NCBI GenBank assembly: GCA_963817615.1
Contig: CAWFPH010000002.1
Coordinates: 1,550,001-1,614,000, forward strand
Source: FEN-1219 sp963817615
GTDB taxonomy: Bacteria; Pseudomonadota; Gammaproteobacteria; Steroidobacterales; Rariloculaceae
DNA length: 64,000 bases
Reading direction: 5' to 3'
A program made the translations under genes and the position numbers. A model generated the notes under the pieces. It worked only from the letters and a program-made list of their open reading frames with translations. It ran no database searches and was not told the DNA's origin. Of this stretch, positions 8,876-15,804 are shown piece after piece. The stretch's first letter is position 1; every line of letters begins with the position of its first letter.

Positions 8876-9311
8876 GCAGCACGGCGTCGCGTACGTCATC
8901 GTAGGCGGCGTGGCGGCGGTGCTCCAAGGCGCTCCGGTGACCACGTTCGACATCGACGCGCTCGTAAGAGTGGACGCCGCCAACGCGGACCGCTTGCTCG
9001 AGGCGCTGGCCGCGCTCGAAGCGCGATACCGCGAGCACGATGGCAACATCCGTCCGACGCGCGAGGACCTGCTGGCGCGCGGCCATCTGCTGCTCATGAC
9101 GAACGGCGGGCCGCTCGACGTACGGGGGTTCATCGGCCGGGGCAGGCGCTACGAGGACGTGGCAGACGCCGTCGAAACCATTGATGTCGGCGGTTTGCCA
9201 GTGCGCGTGCTGCGCCTCGAAGCGCTCATCGAAGAGAAGAGAGCGCTCGGCCGCGACAAGGATCAAGCCGCGTTGCGCCTGCTCGAGGCGGTGTTGCGCA
9301 AGCGGCGCTGA
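8835..9311 (+). CDS. MNT-like nucleotidyltransferase-fold protein
   Basis: The 158-residue product has the start of the minimal nucleotidyltransferase fold: VGGVAAVLQG (G24-G25) followed by TFDIDALV with D39-x-D41 for metal binding, then helices and LRLEALIEEKRALGRDKDQA, the usual ending of this group (lysines in EKRALGRDKD). It resembles proteins annotated as nucleotidyltransferase/DUF6036 and AbiEii-like toxins. The ATG at 8835 lies inside the preceding small gene. The pair sits in the toxin-antitoxin-rich stretch, so a toxin-like or tRNA/protein-modifying job is plausible but unproven. Confidence 0.75.
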   Translation: MTSPSFRRILELLEQHGVAYVIVGGVAAVLQGAPVTTFDIDALVRVDAANADRLLEALAALEARYREHDGNIRPTREDLLARGHLLLMTNGGPLDVRGFIGRGRRYEDVADAVETIDVGGLPVRVLRLEALIEEKRALGRDKDQAALRLLEAVLRKRR

Positions 9312-9402
9312 GGTCCACAGCGACTGAGGATTGGCTCGCGCTCACGGAGCGGTGCGAGGTCGCTGCAAATGACGGCTCGCGCGGCCCGAGCCGCGCGGTT
9401 CT

Positions 9403-10527
9403 TCACCTCTTGCCTTCGCGAAGCCCCTCGGCGCACGCGAACTCACGCAGCTCGTCGTTCGGGTACGACGCCTTTCGGTAGCGCCGCACGATGTGCCATG
9501 GCTCGGTCAGCGCTTCCGGGTCGTTCACGGTGATCTGATCCTCGAGCAGACCGGGCTCGGTCATGCGCAAGCGCTCGTGCACCGTCATCTTCGCGCTGTG
9601 CGGCGAGGAGCCGTCGATGAACGACTTGTCCGACAACGCCACGGTGTCGACCACGAGCGTGTCGCCTTCCCAGCGGCCGGTCGAGTAGCCGGCGTAAGTC
9701 GGGTCCGCGAGCACTTGCGCCGACGGCTTGCGTCCGTCCAAGTAAACGCGACGGAGAGCATCCAAGTGCTCGCTGAAGAACGTGATCTTCTGCGCGTCTT
9801 GCATGACCTCCATGCCGTACGCCGCGCTCATCATCGCGGGCACACCGGGCGGCAGGCAGTTGGCGGTGTTGTCGTACTCGTACGAGCCGCCGATCCGCGA
9901 TTTCGCGATCACGTTCCACTTCGCGAGGTACGCGGGCGTGAGCTTCGGCGCGTCGGGGCCGCGCCCCTGCGAGCCGTCCGCCGTCGGCGAGGAACGCGTC
10001 GGCGGCGGCAGAGGCTCGCCCGGTTTGCGCACGGGCGGCGGCGCACCGCCTTCGCCTTGGGCGGGGTAATAGACGCCCGCGAAGCTCGGCTTGTCGCCGC
10101 TCGGCGTGGGCGGCGCCGCGGGGCGCGTGTCGGCGGGCGCCTCGCGGTTGAAGTTCGGCGTGTTGCCGAGCACCGTGCCGTCCGCCATCGTGACGCGAGC
10201 GATGAGGCCGCTCAGCCCGCCGTTCTTGGCGGGGCTCGCGTGCACGGTGACCTTGTCGCCGGCCTTGAGCACGGTGCTGCTCCAACCCGCGCGTCCGAGC
10301 ATGCCCGGGGGACGGCCTTCGAGCGCCCATTCTTGAGTCTTGCCGTCGGCGCCGTCGACGGTGAGATAGAGCCATGTGTGCGGGTTCATCCACCGCCACT
10401 CTTTGACGACGCCGGTCAGCGTGATGATCTTGTCGACTTGATACGCGGAGTTGCTGTGATGCGCGAGCGCGACCGGAATCGGAAGCATCAGCGCGAGCGC
10501 GGCCAATAGCCTGAGGTGCGAGTGCAT
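9403..10527 (-). CDS. DUF6152-type exported protein fused to a C-terminal RWEG-motif domain
   Basis: The start at 10527 is chosen for its strong AAGGGGGG ribosome binding site and the signal peptide that follows (LAALALMLPIPVALAHH). Residues 23-125 form a DUF6152 domain (HHSNSAYQVDKIITLTG, WMNPHTWLYL, GWSSTVLKAGD). After a Pro-rich linker, a second domain ends with RRVYLDGRKP and GYSTGRWEGDTLVVDT. The 374-residue protein is probably periplasmic; function unknown. The same two domains are separate neighbouring genes at 43760-44155 and 42922-43755. The segment 9550-10062 is repeated at 5640-6151. Confidence 0.85.
   Translation of the reverse strand: MHSHLRLLAALALMLPIPVALAHHSNSAYQVDKIITLTGVVKEWRWMNPHTWLYLTVDGADGKTQEWALEGRPPGMLGRAGWSSTVLKAGDKVTVHASPAKNGGLSGLIARVTMADGTVLGNTPNFNREAPADTRPAAPPTPSGDKPSFAGVYYPAQGEGGAPPPVRKPGEPLPPPTRSSPTADGSQGRGPDAPKLTPAYLAKWNVIAKSRIGGSYEYDNTANCLPPGVPAMMSAAYGMEVMQDAQKITFFSEHLDALRRVYLDGRKPSAQVLADPTYAGYSTGRWEGDTLVVDTVALSDKSFIDGSSPHSAKMTVHERLRMTEPGLLEDQITVNDPEALTEPWHIVRRYRKASYPNDELREFACAEGLREGKR
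9550..10062 (-). repeat. Direct repeat, right copy (parent of 5640-6151)
   Basis: This part of the intact DUF6152-type gene is repeated in the same orientation about 3.9 kb to the left. The two copies bracket the ATPase, the toxin-antitoxin pair, the ankyrin remnant and the nucleotidyltransferase pair. Recombination between them would delete that block. Confidence 0.88.
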
Positions 10528-10802
10528 TCGATTTCCCCCCTTGCCGGGATCGCCTCGACCGTATCGGGCGCGAGGCTCGGCATGCCCATCGTGACGCAGC
10601 ACCCCGAGCGAAGTCTACGGCCCACTTCTGGCGGCGCGGCGCTCGGCACGATACTCGGCGGTGCCGCGGTGATCCTCGCGGTGACGGTCGGCGGTTGACA
10701 CCGCTTGCGGCGCGGCGCTCAATCTGCGGCACCGCCGGCCGGGCCACGGGAACCGCTCGTCTACGGTCGCGCGCATCGCAACGCTCTCACCGCCGCAGCA
10801 CA

Positions 10803-11570
10803 ATGGAATCCTGGATCAAATCCGTCATCGAGCGCCTGCACAGCTGCACGGATCTCGTCGAGTTCAAGGCCGTCCTGGTGGACATGCGCAGGCAGCTCGG
10901 CTTCGAGCACTTCCTGTACGGCGTGCGCCTGTCGAACGCCTTCACGTCGATCGATCACTTCGTCGTCAGCGATTACCCGGAGGTTTGGCTGCGCGAATAC
11001 ATGTCCAACAACTACGCCGAGTTCGATCCCGTGGTGCTGCATTGCACCTCGCGCCACGAGCCGTATTGCTGGGACCGTATGTACGAATCGACGGACCCGA
11101 AGGTCATCGCCTTCGCCGATGCCTGCGCGAGCCACGGCCTCGTCGGCGGTGTGTGCATCGGCATCCATGGGTACTCCGGCGAGAACGGCATCTTCTGCGT
11201 GGGCGGCCCCAAACCGCTTCCCACGGGCAGCGACGAATCTTTCGCCGTGATCGGGCCGCTGAACACGTTGCTGCCTTTCATCCACGCCGCCCTCACTCGC
11301 CTCACGTCGTTCAAGCGGGCGGAAGACAGCAAACCGCGGTTGAGCGAGCGCGAGCAGGAATGCCTGCTGTGGTCGGCCGAAGGCAAGACGACCGAGGAAA
11401 CCGCGTTGATCCTCGCCATCAGCCCGCCCACGGTCGCGTTCCACTTGAAGAACGCCATCCAGAAACTGAACGTCAGCAATCGCAACCAGGCCATTGCCAA
11501 GGCCGCTTTGCTCGGCATCATCACGCCGCAGTACTCCACGCTGTCCGCCCCGCGGACCTATCTTTTTTGA
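10803..11570 (+). CDS. LuxR-family quorum-sensing regulator (solo, no luxI nearby)
   Basis: The 255-residue product has an N-terminal autoinducer-binding domain (about 10-165) and a C-terminal GerE helix-turn-helix (LSEREQECLLWSAEGKTTEE through SPPTVAFHLKNAIQKLNV, 180-240). The ligand-pocket residues of canonical acyl-homoserine-lactone receptors are present at the right spacings: W62, Y66, D75, P76 and W90 (TraR W57, Y61, D70, P71, W85). No synthase gene is in the window, so it is a solo here and may sense exogenous signals. The start is the ATG at 10803; an upstream frame to 10695 has no support. A CT-N12-AG palindrome overlaps its stop codon and faces the pirin gene; a second copy lies 0.7 kb on. 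Confidence 0.92.
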   Translation: MESWIKSVIERLHSCTDLVEFKAVLVDMRRQLGFEHFLYGVRLSNAFTSIDHFVVSDYPEVWLREYMSNNYAEFDPVVLHCTSRHEPYCWDRMYESTDPKVIAFADACASHGLVGGVCIGIHGYSGENGIFCVGGPKPLPTGSDESFAVIGPLNTLLPFIHAALTRLTSFKRAEDSKPRLSEREQECLLWSAEGKTTEETALILAISPPTVAFHLKNAIQKLNVSNRNQAIAKAALLGIITPQYSTLSAPRTYLF

Positions 11571-11600
11571 TAGTTAACTTGCGCCGCGGAACTGCCTAAC
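11558..11600 (+). promoter_or_regulatory. Putative lux-type box 1 with promoter for the pirin gene
   Basis: CTATC-TTTTTT-GATAG (11558-11573) is a perfect 5-bp inverted repeat of the form CT-N12-AG, the consensus of LuxR/LasR-family boxes. Nineteen bases later comes TGCCTAAC (from 11593), a possible extended -10. The box centre would then lie near -42, as at LuxR-activated promoters. The palindrome covers the last codons of the luxR gene. Box 2 has the same arms, spacer length and distance to TGCCTA. Confidence 0.68.
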
Positions 11601-11610
11601 GTGGCATGGG

Positions 11611-12249
11611 GTGTCGTTGCCCCCTGATCTCCGCAGGGCCGCCGTGGGCAGGTTGTGTTTCGGTGAATTATGGGCGCTCAACGCCGAGACCCTCGCTCCC
11701 GGCGAGGGCATTCCGCTGCACGCACACGAACACATGGAGATCGTGTCGATTCCGCTTTCCGGCACGCTGCGCCACAGGGACAGCCGCGGCGCCACGCACG
11801 TCATTGCGCCGGGCGACGTCCATCTGCTGTCGGCCGGGCTCGGCGTCACGCATTGGGAATGCAACGCTTCGGCGAACGAGCCCGCGCGTTACGTGCAGGC
11901 ATGGATCCGCCCCAGATCTCGGATGACGCCGACGCATTACGCGCAAGGCACACTGGAAGATCGCGAGAGCGGGTTCCGTCTGCTCGCCGCCCCGGCGGGT
12001 TACGACAGTGTCGTCGAGATCGATCAGGACGCCTTCATGTCGCTGACGCGGCTCGCACGCGACACCGCGCTGCAGTATTCGAAATACGGCAGCGCCAACG
12101 GTCTTTACGTGTTCGTTATCGATGGACGACTCGACATCGGCGGCGGCGCGCTCGCCTGTGGCAGCGGGCTCGGCCTGACCGGGCCCGAGCGGCTCGTGTT
12201 GCGGGCGCTGGCGCCCTCTGTCGTGCTCACTATCGAGGTGCCCCTGTAA
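11611..12249 (+). CDS. Pirin-like bicupin (YhaK type)
   Basis: The 212-residue product is a pirin-family double cupin. The N-terminal cupin carries the metal ligands H37-x-H39 (PLHAHEHMEIVSIPLSGTLRHRDS) and H81-x-E83 (GVTHWEC), matching pirin H56/H58/H101/E103. Bacterial pirins act as quercetin 2,3-dioxygenases or as redox-sensing regulators. The N-terminus is shorter than usual. The start is uncertain: GTG 11611 would lie only a few bases after the transcription start predicted from box 1, giving a nearly leaderless message; GTG 11644 is an alternative. It is likely controlled by the upstream LuxR solo. Confidence 0.85.
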   Translation: MSLPPDLRRAAVGRLCFGELWALNAETLAPGEGIPLHAHEHMEIVSIPLSGTLRHRDSRGATHVIAPGDVHLLSAGLGVTHWECNASANEPARYVQAWIRPRSRMTPTHYAQGTLEDRESGFRLLAAPAGYDSVVEIDQDAFMSLTRLARDTALQYSKYGSANGLYVFVIDGRLDIGGGALACGSGLGLTGPERLVLRALAPSVVLTIEVPL

Positions 12250-12252
12250 CTC

Positions 12253-12295
12253 CTATCTGATTTGATAGTTATGCGCGGGCGTGCTCCTGCCTAGA
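12253..12295 (+). promoter_or_regulatory. Putative lux-type box 2 with promoter for the 84-residue protein
   Basis: CTATC-TGATTT-GATAG (12253-12268) repeats the arms of box 1 with the same six-base spacer and is again followed by TTA and, after 19 bases, TGCCTA (from 12288). A -10 at 12290-12295 would start transcription near 12302, leaving a ~29-base leader with AAGAGG before ATG 12331. The identical layout of two sites in non-coding DNA is unlikely to be chance. Confidence 0.68.
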
Positions 12296-12330
12296 CTGCA
12301 ATCATTGCGAAGACCAAGAGGCTTTGGCGA

Positions 12331-12585
12331 ATGAACATCCTCGAACGACGCCACGGCACGAGGCTCGCCCACCGCGGCAACGAGCGGGCGGGCGCGCTCT
12401 TGAAGCTCGGCGCGCTGTTGATGCTCGTGCTATTGATGGCCGACCTGGGGACGCGCCAGGTCGGTCTGTTTCGAGAGTCGGCGGCCGGGGCGGCGCCGGG
12501 CACGGCGACGACGAGCTCGCTCCGGGTGCAGGTGGGAGACTTTCGCGCCGAGATCCAGTGGCACACCGTCAGCGCCGGGAAGTGA
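12331..12585 (+). CDS. Small membrane-anchored protein of unknown function
   Basis: The 84-residue product begins with a basic segment (MNILERRHGTRLAHR), followed by one hydrophobic helix (GALLKLGALLMLVLLMADLG, residues 22-41) and a small polar tail ending in LRVQVGDFRAEIQWHT, which could be a beta hairpin. It is preceded by AAGAGG at nine bases and by lux-type box 2, so it is probably a real, signal-controlled gene. I do not recognise a family. It could be a membrane-anchored peptide or a secreted small protein with an uncleaved signal. Confidence 0.65.
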   Translation: MNILERRHGTRLAHRGNERAGALLKLGALLMLVLLMADLGTRQVGLFRESAAGAAPGTATTSSLRVQVGDFRAEIQWHTVSAGK

Positions 12586-12668
12586 GCCGCGCCGCGCGCA
12601 CGGACAATTGACTGAAGAGAGCAGAATTGCGGCTTGATGGCCTGGATTTCCGCACTTAAGGTGTAGCC

Positions 12669-13274
12669 ATGAGCGATCGGATGATTTCCACCGAGGGTCA
12701 TTCAGCGGTCTCGCCCCGCCGCATGAGTCTCGAGGAGTGGGCCACGCTTCCCGAGGACGAGCCCGGCGAGCTGGTCGATGGATTCCTGGTGGAGGAGGAA
12801 GCGCCGCACTACGTGCACGAGCTCGTGATCGCTTGGCTCGTCCGAACGTTGGGCAATTGGGGTTCTTCGCGCGGCGCGTTGGTGGCCGGCTCCGGCGCGA
12901 AATTCCGTGTGACGCCGCGCCGTGGGCGCATGCCCGATCTCACCGTCTACCTGCCCGGCGACAAGAAGCCGCCCGGACGAGGTCTCATCACCACCCCACC
13001 CGGCATCGTCGTGGAGGTGGTGTCGCTCGGTGCGCGGGACGAGCGCCGGGACCGCGTCGAGAAGCTCGCCGAGTATGCGGAGTTCGGCGTGCGCTGGTAC
13101 TGGATCGTCGACCCGGAGCTGCGCACGTTCGAGATCTTCGAACGCACGGTGCAGGGTGAATGCCTGCGCGCGATAAGCGCGAGCGACGGCGCGATCGAGG
13201 GCGTGCCCGGCTGCGAGGGCTTGCGGATCGCCCTCTCGGAGCTCTGGGCCGAGGTCGATCGGCTCGAGAAGTAA
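12669..13274 (+). CDS. Uma2-family (DUF820) PD-(D/E)XK protein
   Basis: The 201-residue product has the Uma2 layout: MSLEEWATLPEDEPGELVDG (E34) near the N-terminus, then RMPDLTVYLP (D90), GIVVEVVSLGARDERRD (E116), and the family hallmark EYAEFGVRWYWIVDPE. Uma2 proteins are restriction-like endonuclease folds, very abundant in cyanobacteria and planctomycetes and often single, with unknown function. The last part ends with a coiled-looking LSELWAEVDRLEK. The gene follows the small membrane protein by 83 bases and precedes the permease gene by 18 bases. Confidence 0.9.
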   Translation: MSDRMISTEGHSAVSPRRMSLEEWATLPEDEPGELVDGFLVEEEAPHYVHELVIAWLVRTLGNWGSSRGALVAGSGAKFRVTPRRGRMPDLTVYLPGDKKPPGRGLITTPPGIVVEVVSLGARDERRDRVEKLAEYAEFGVRWYWIVDPELRTFEIFERTVQGECLRAISASDGAIEGVPGCEGLRIALSELWAEVDRLEK

Positions 13275-13292
13275 GTCGGCGCAAGCCCCAGC

Positions 13293-15731
13293 GTGAACTG
13301 GATTGAGCAATTCGGTCAGGACGTGCGCTACGCGCTGCGCGCGCTGCGAAAGATGCCGGGCTTCGCGGCCGTGGTCATCCTGACCGTGGCACTGGGCATC
13401 GGGGCCACCACGGCGATCTTCTCGATACTCTATAGCGTGCTGCTCGCGCCGCTGCCGTATGCGGACCCGGCGCGGCTGATTGCGCTCAACGAGACCACGC
13501 CCAAGGTCGGCATCGTCAGCGCGTCGTATGCCGATTTCCTCGACTGGCGCGCGCAGAGCCGGGCGTTCTCCGCAATGGCCGCCGTTCACGACGTGTCGTT
13601 CAACCTGGCGGGCGCCGGCCAACCCGAGGTCGTCGACGGCTCGGCGGTGTCGCCGGCGTTTCTAACCGCGCTCGGCGTGCGACCGTATCTCGGTCGCGAC
13701 TTCGAGGCGTCGGAGGAGCAAGCCGGCACAGCGCCGGTCGTGTTGCTGAGCTATGCGCTCTGGCAGTCGCACTTCGGCGGCGATCGCGGTGCGATCGGGC
13801 GTGCCATCGAGCTCGACGGCCGCACCTTCACGATCGTCGGCGTGCTGCCTCCGAGCTTTCGCTTCCCCGGCGGCATGGATCTTCTGGAGCCGATCGGCGT
13901 GTGGCTGAGCGGGAGCAAGGATGCGGCGGACCGCGGCTCGCGCGGCGACACGCTCGTCGTCGGTCGGCTGGCGCCCGGCACGACGTCGACCGAGGCGCGC
14001 GCCGAGATGACCGGCATCGCCGCGCGGTTGGCCCTGGCGTATCCGGCCACGAACGATCAGTTCGGCGTGGAGCTGCGGCCGCTGCGCGATCTGCTCGTCG
14101 GCGACCTCGGCCCGCCGCTGCTGCTGCTCTTCGGAGCGGTCGTGTTCGTGCTGCTGATCGCGTGCGCGAACGTGGCGAACCTGTCCCTGGTTCGCAACGC
14201 CGCGCGTCGCACGGAGTTCGCGTTGCGTACGGCCTTCGGAGCAGGCCGCGGTCGTCTCGTGCGGCAGGCGTTGGCCGAGAGCCTCGTCCTGTCGTCTCTC
14301 GGCGGCGCCCTGGGAGTCGCACTGGCCGCCGCCGGAATCCGGGGCATGATCGAGTGGCTGCCGGCAGGCGCGCTCGGCAGCGCGCCGATCGCCCTGCACG
14401 GCCCCGTCCTCGCCTTCGCCGTCGGCGCGATCGTGCTCGCGGCGTTCGTCTTCGGTCTGGCGCCGGCGCTGCAATCCGCGGATGTCGACGTGCACGCCGA
14501 ATTGAAGTCGGGCACTCGGGCGGCGACTGCGGCCCGATCGCAGGCGAGGCTGCGAGCCGTGCTCGCGGCCGCAGAGATCTCGCTGTCGGTGATCCTGCTG
14601 GCCGGGGCCGGGTTGATGCTGAAGAGCCTGTCCAACCTGCTCGCAGTAGATCCGGGCTTCCGGCCCGACCACCTGCTCACGATGGCGCTCGACCTGCGCA
14701 CCGAACGCTACGACACGGAGGCTGCGATCTGGAGCTTCTGGCAGCAACTCCTCGACGGCACGCGCGCGCTGCCCGGCGTCGAGGATGCCGCGCTCGGCAC
14801 GGTCGTGCCGCTCGCGGGATCGCACAGCCGTACCGACATCACGATCGAGGGCATGCCGCTTCCGCAACCGGGCAGCTTCCCGCATCCCGACTACCATGAC
14901 GTGAGCCCCGGCTACGTCCGCACGCTCGGCATCGAGCTCGTGCGCGGTCGAGCGTTCACCGATCAGGACACGGAGACGGCGCCGCGGGTCGGCATGATCA
15001 ACAGCTCGCTGGCGCGCGCGTACTTTGCCGGCGAAGATCCGATCGGCCGTCGTTTCATGTTCGGCCATCCGTCGAGCTCGACGGCGCCGCAGTGGATCAC
15101 GATCGTGGGCGTGGTCGGTGACACGAAGCTGTACGGCCTCGCGAATCCGGCACGCATGGAAGTCTACGTGCCGTTCCGGCAGTCGTTGGCGCCTCACATG
15201 ACGCTGATCGTCAAGTCGCGCGTAGACGCCGCGGCATCGGTGGCCGCCGTCCGGCGGCTGGTCGCCACCCTCGACAAGGACCAGCCGGTCTTCGCGGTCT
15301 CCACGATGGACCAGCTCGTCAGCAACGACGTCGCGACGCCGCGGATCACGCTCGTGCTGCTCGGCCTGTTCAGCGGCTTCGCGCTCGTGCTCGCGGCGGT
15401 CGGCGTCTACGGCGTCATGGCCTGGTCCGTGGCGCAGCGCACGCACGAGATCGGTATCCGCATGGCGCTCGGCGCCCAGGGCGGCGGCGTGCTGCGCATG
15501 GTCCTCGCCCAGGGGGGCACGATCGCCGCCGCCGGCATCGGCGTCGGCATCGCGGCCGGCTTCGCGCTGACGCGCATGCTCTCCGGGCTGCTGTTCTCCG
15601 TTAGCCCCGGGGATCCGACGACATTCGCGGCGGCCGCGCTGCTGCTCGGCGTCGTCGCGCTCGCGGCCTGTTACATTCCTGCGCGCCGGGCGGTACGCGT
15701 CGATCCGATCACGGCGCTGCGGAACGAGTGA
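13293..15731 (+). CDS. Orphan MacB/FtsX-like ABC permease (ADOP type)
   Basis: The GTG-started 812-residue product begins with the ADOP signature VRYALRALRKMPGFAAVVIL, then a first transmembrane helix, a MacB periplasmic core domain (to ~245), an FtsX triple-helix block (~270-410, LLIACANVANLSLVRNAARR), a second periplasmic core and a final FtsX block (VYGVMAWSVAQRTHEIGIRM). It ends YIPARRAVRVDPITALRNE, the usual end. The two-permeases-in-one chain is typical of this family, which normally needs a separate LolD/MacB-type ATPase; none is in the window. Likely an inner-membrane exporter or lipoprotein/antibiotic extrusion component. Convergent with the next permease. Confidence 0.93.
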   Translation: MNWIEQFGQDVRYALRALRKMPGFAAVVILTVALGIGATTAIFSILYSVLLAPLPYADPARLIALNETTPKVGIVSASYADFLDWRAQSRAFSAMAAVHDVSFNLAGAGQPEVVDGSAVSPAFLTALGVRPYLGRDFEASEEQAGTAPVVLLSYALWQSHFGGDRGAIGRAIELDGRTFTIVGVLPPSFRFPGGMDLLEPIGVWLSGSKDAADRGSRGDTLVVGRLAPGTTSTEARAEMTGIAARLALAYPATNDQFGVELRPLRDLLVGDLGPPLLLLFGAVVFVLLIACANVANLSLVRNAARRTEFALRTAFGAGRGRLVRQALAESLVLSSLGGALGVALAAAGIRGMIEWLPAGALGSAPIALHGPVLAFAVGAIVLAAFVFGLAPALQSADVDVHAELKSGTRAATAARSQARLRAVLAAAEISLSVILLAGAGLMLKSLSNLLAVDPGFRPDHLLTMALDLRTERYDTEAAIWSFWQQLLDGTRALPGVEDAALGTVVPLAGSHSRTDITIEGMPLPQPGSFPHPDYHDVSPGYVRTLGIELVRGRAFTDQDTETAPRVGMINSSLARAYFAGEDPIGRRFMFGHPSSSTAPQWITIVGVVGDTKLYGLANPARMEVYVPFRQSLAPHMTLIVKSRVDAAASVAAVRRLVATLDKDQPVFAVSTMDQLVSNDVATPRITLVLLGLFSGFALVLAAVGVYGVMAWSVAQRTHEIGIRMALGAQGGGVLRMVLAQGGTIAAAGIGVGIAAGFALTRMLSGLLFSVSPGDPTTFAAAALLLGVVALAACYIPARRAVRVDPITALRNE

Positions 15732-15804
15732 GGCGGCGGTACGCCTCGCAACGCCGCTTTCTATCCGCCGGCGGCAAGCGCAGCGTCAGCAGCACGAGGA
15801 GGCG

